Shown here piece after piece: positions 12,043 through 12,380 of a stretch of 12,380 nucleotides of DNA (the first letter of the stretch is position 1; every line of letters starts with the position of its first letter). The translations under genes and the position numbers were made by a program. The stretch comes from an uncultured Oscillospiraceae bacterium (GTDB lineage: Bacteria; Bacillota; Clostridia; Oscillospirales; Oscillospiraceae). The notes below the pieces were generated by a model that was not told the DNA's origin, did no database searches, and was given only the letters and a program-made list of their open reading frames with translations. The stretch lies in contig CALWVX010000029.1 in the NCBI GenBank assembly GCA_944385065.1, forward strand, positions 1-12,380, given 5' to 3'.

Positions 12043-12380
12043 ATGGCAAGAAAGTTCAAAACCATGGACGGCAACAACGCCGCAGCCTATGTCAGCTACG
12101 CTTTTACCGAGGTGGCCGGCATCTATCCCATCACTCCGTCCAGCCCCATGGCCGACTATGTAGACCAGTGGGCGGCCCAGGGCCAGAAAAATATCTTCGG
12201 CACCACCGTGAAGGTCATCGAGATGCAGTCCGAGGCCGGCGCCGCCGGCACGGTGCACGGCTCGCTGAACGCCGGCGCCCTGACCACCACCTACACCGCC
12301 TCCCAGGGCCTGCTGCTGATGATCCCCAACATGTACAAGATCGCCGGCGAGCTGCTGCCCGCCGTGTTCCATGTGTCCGC
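12043..12380 (+). CDS. nifJ: pyruvate:ferredoxin (flavodoxin) oxidoreductase, N-terminal fragment
   Basis: PFOR oxidises pyruvate with coenzyme A to acetyl-CoA and CO2 and reduces ferredoxin, the central step of anaerobic fermentation. Only the first 112 residues are present; the single-chain enzyme is about 1,170 residues, and the frame runs open off the right edge. The start MARKFKTMDGNNAAAYVSYAF leads into IYPITPSSPMADYVD (residues 27-41), the conserved substrate-pocket motif of domain I. EMQSEAGAAGTVHGSLNAGA and TASQGLLLMIPNMYKIAGE follow, both typical of the family. Candidate binding sites are AGGGA 5 nt, and AGGAAG 15 nt, before the ATG. C- and G-ending codons suggest high expression. 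Confidence 0.95.
   Translation, partial: MARKFKTMDGNNAAAYVSYAFTEVAGIYPITPSSPMADYVDQWAAQGQKNIFGTTVKVIEMQSEAGAAGTVHGSLNAGALTTTYTASQGLLLMIPNMYKIAGELLPAVFHVS

Overview
The window looks like a chromosomal segment of a GC-rich anaerobic Firmicute, most likely a gut Clostridium of the Oscillospiraceae/Ruminococcaceae type (the Flavonifractor, Oscillibacter and Intestinimonas neighbourhood). This is inferred from strongly G/C-ending codons, consensus AAAGGAGG ribosome binding sites, and the gene set: formate-tetrahydrofolate ligase, the long form of urocanate hydratase, pyruvate:ferredoxin oxidoreductase, and M20 peptidases paired with a YfcC-type carrier. No organism could be confirmed from the sequence alone.

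Layout. (1) 1-1305, plus strand: 3' part of fhs. It is followed by an odd 133-bp GC-rich structured insert (1306-1438), a second copy of the last 76 bp of fhs (1439-1514), and two terminator-like hairpins. (2) 1680-5470, minus strand: a convergent operon read hutU - hutI - lrp/asnC. (3) 5660-7177, minus strand: yifB/comM, with its own sigma-A promoter. (4) 7385-8587, plus strand: an M20 amidohydrolase. (5) 8588-9000: an unusually AT-rich intergenic region with two strong promoters and many palindromes. (6) 9001-11703, plus strand: a second, different M20 hydrolase (AbgB/PM20D2-like) followed by a YfcC/DcuC-family membrane carrier, closed by a strong terminator. (7) 11704-12042: a leader with promoter, hairpins and a large palindrome, then the start of nifJ/por (pyruvate:ferredoxin oxidoreductase), which runs off the right edge.

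How the genes may work together. HutU and HutI turn urocanate into formiminoglutamate. In anaerobes that pass the formimino group to tetrahydrofolate, the one-carbon unit can end as formyl-THF, and Fhs can run in the ATP-forming direction to release formate. Fhs and hutUI facing each other therefore fits histidine fermentation, although hutH, ftcD and fchA are not in the window. The Lrp-type regulator is the last gene of the hut transcript and is a reasonable candidate for its controller. The M20 hydrolases and the carrier suggest uptake and hydrolysis of an N-acylated amino acid or small peptide. PFOR would feed pyruvate from such amino acids into acetyl-CoA and reduced ferredoxin. The theme is amino-acid fermentation.

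The two places most worth attention are the duplicated fhs tail with its structured insert, and the palindrome-packed double promoter at 8640-8893. I did not find a CRISPR array, transposase, tRNA or rRNA.
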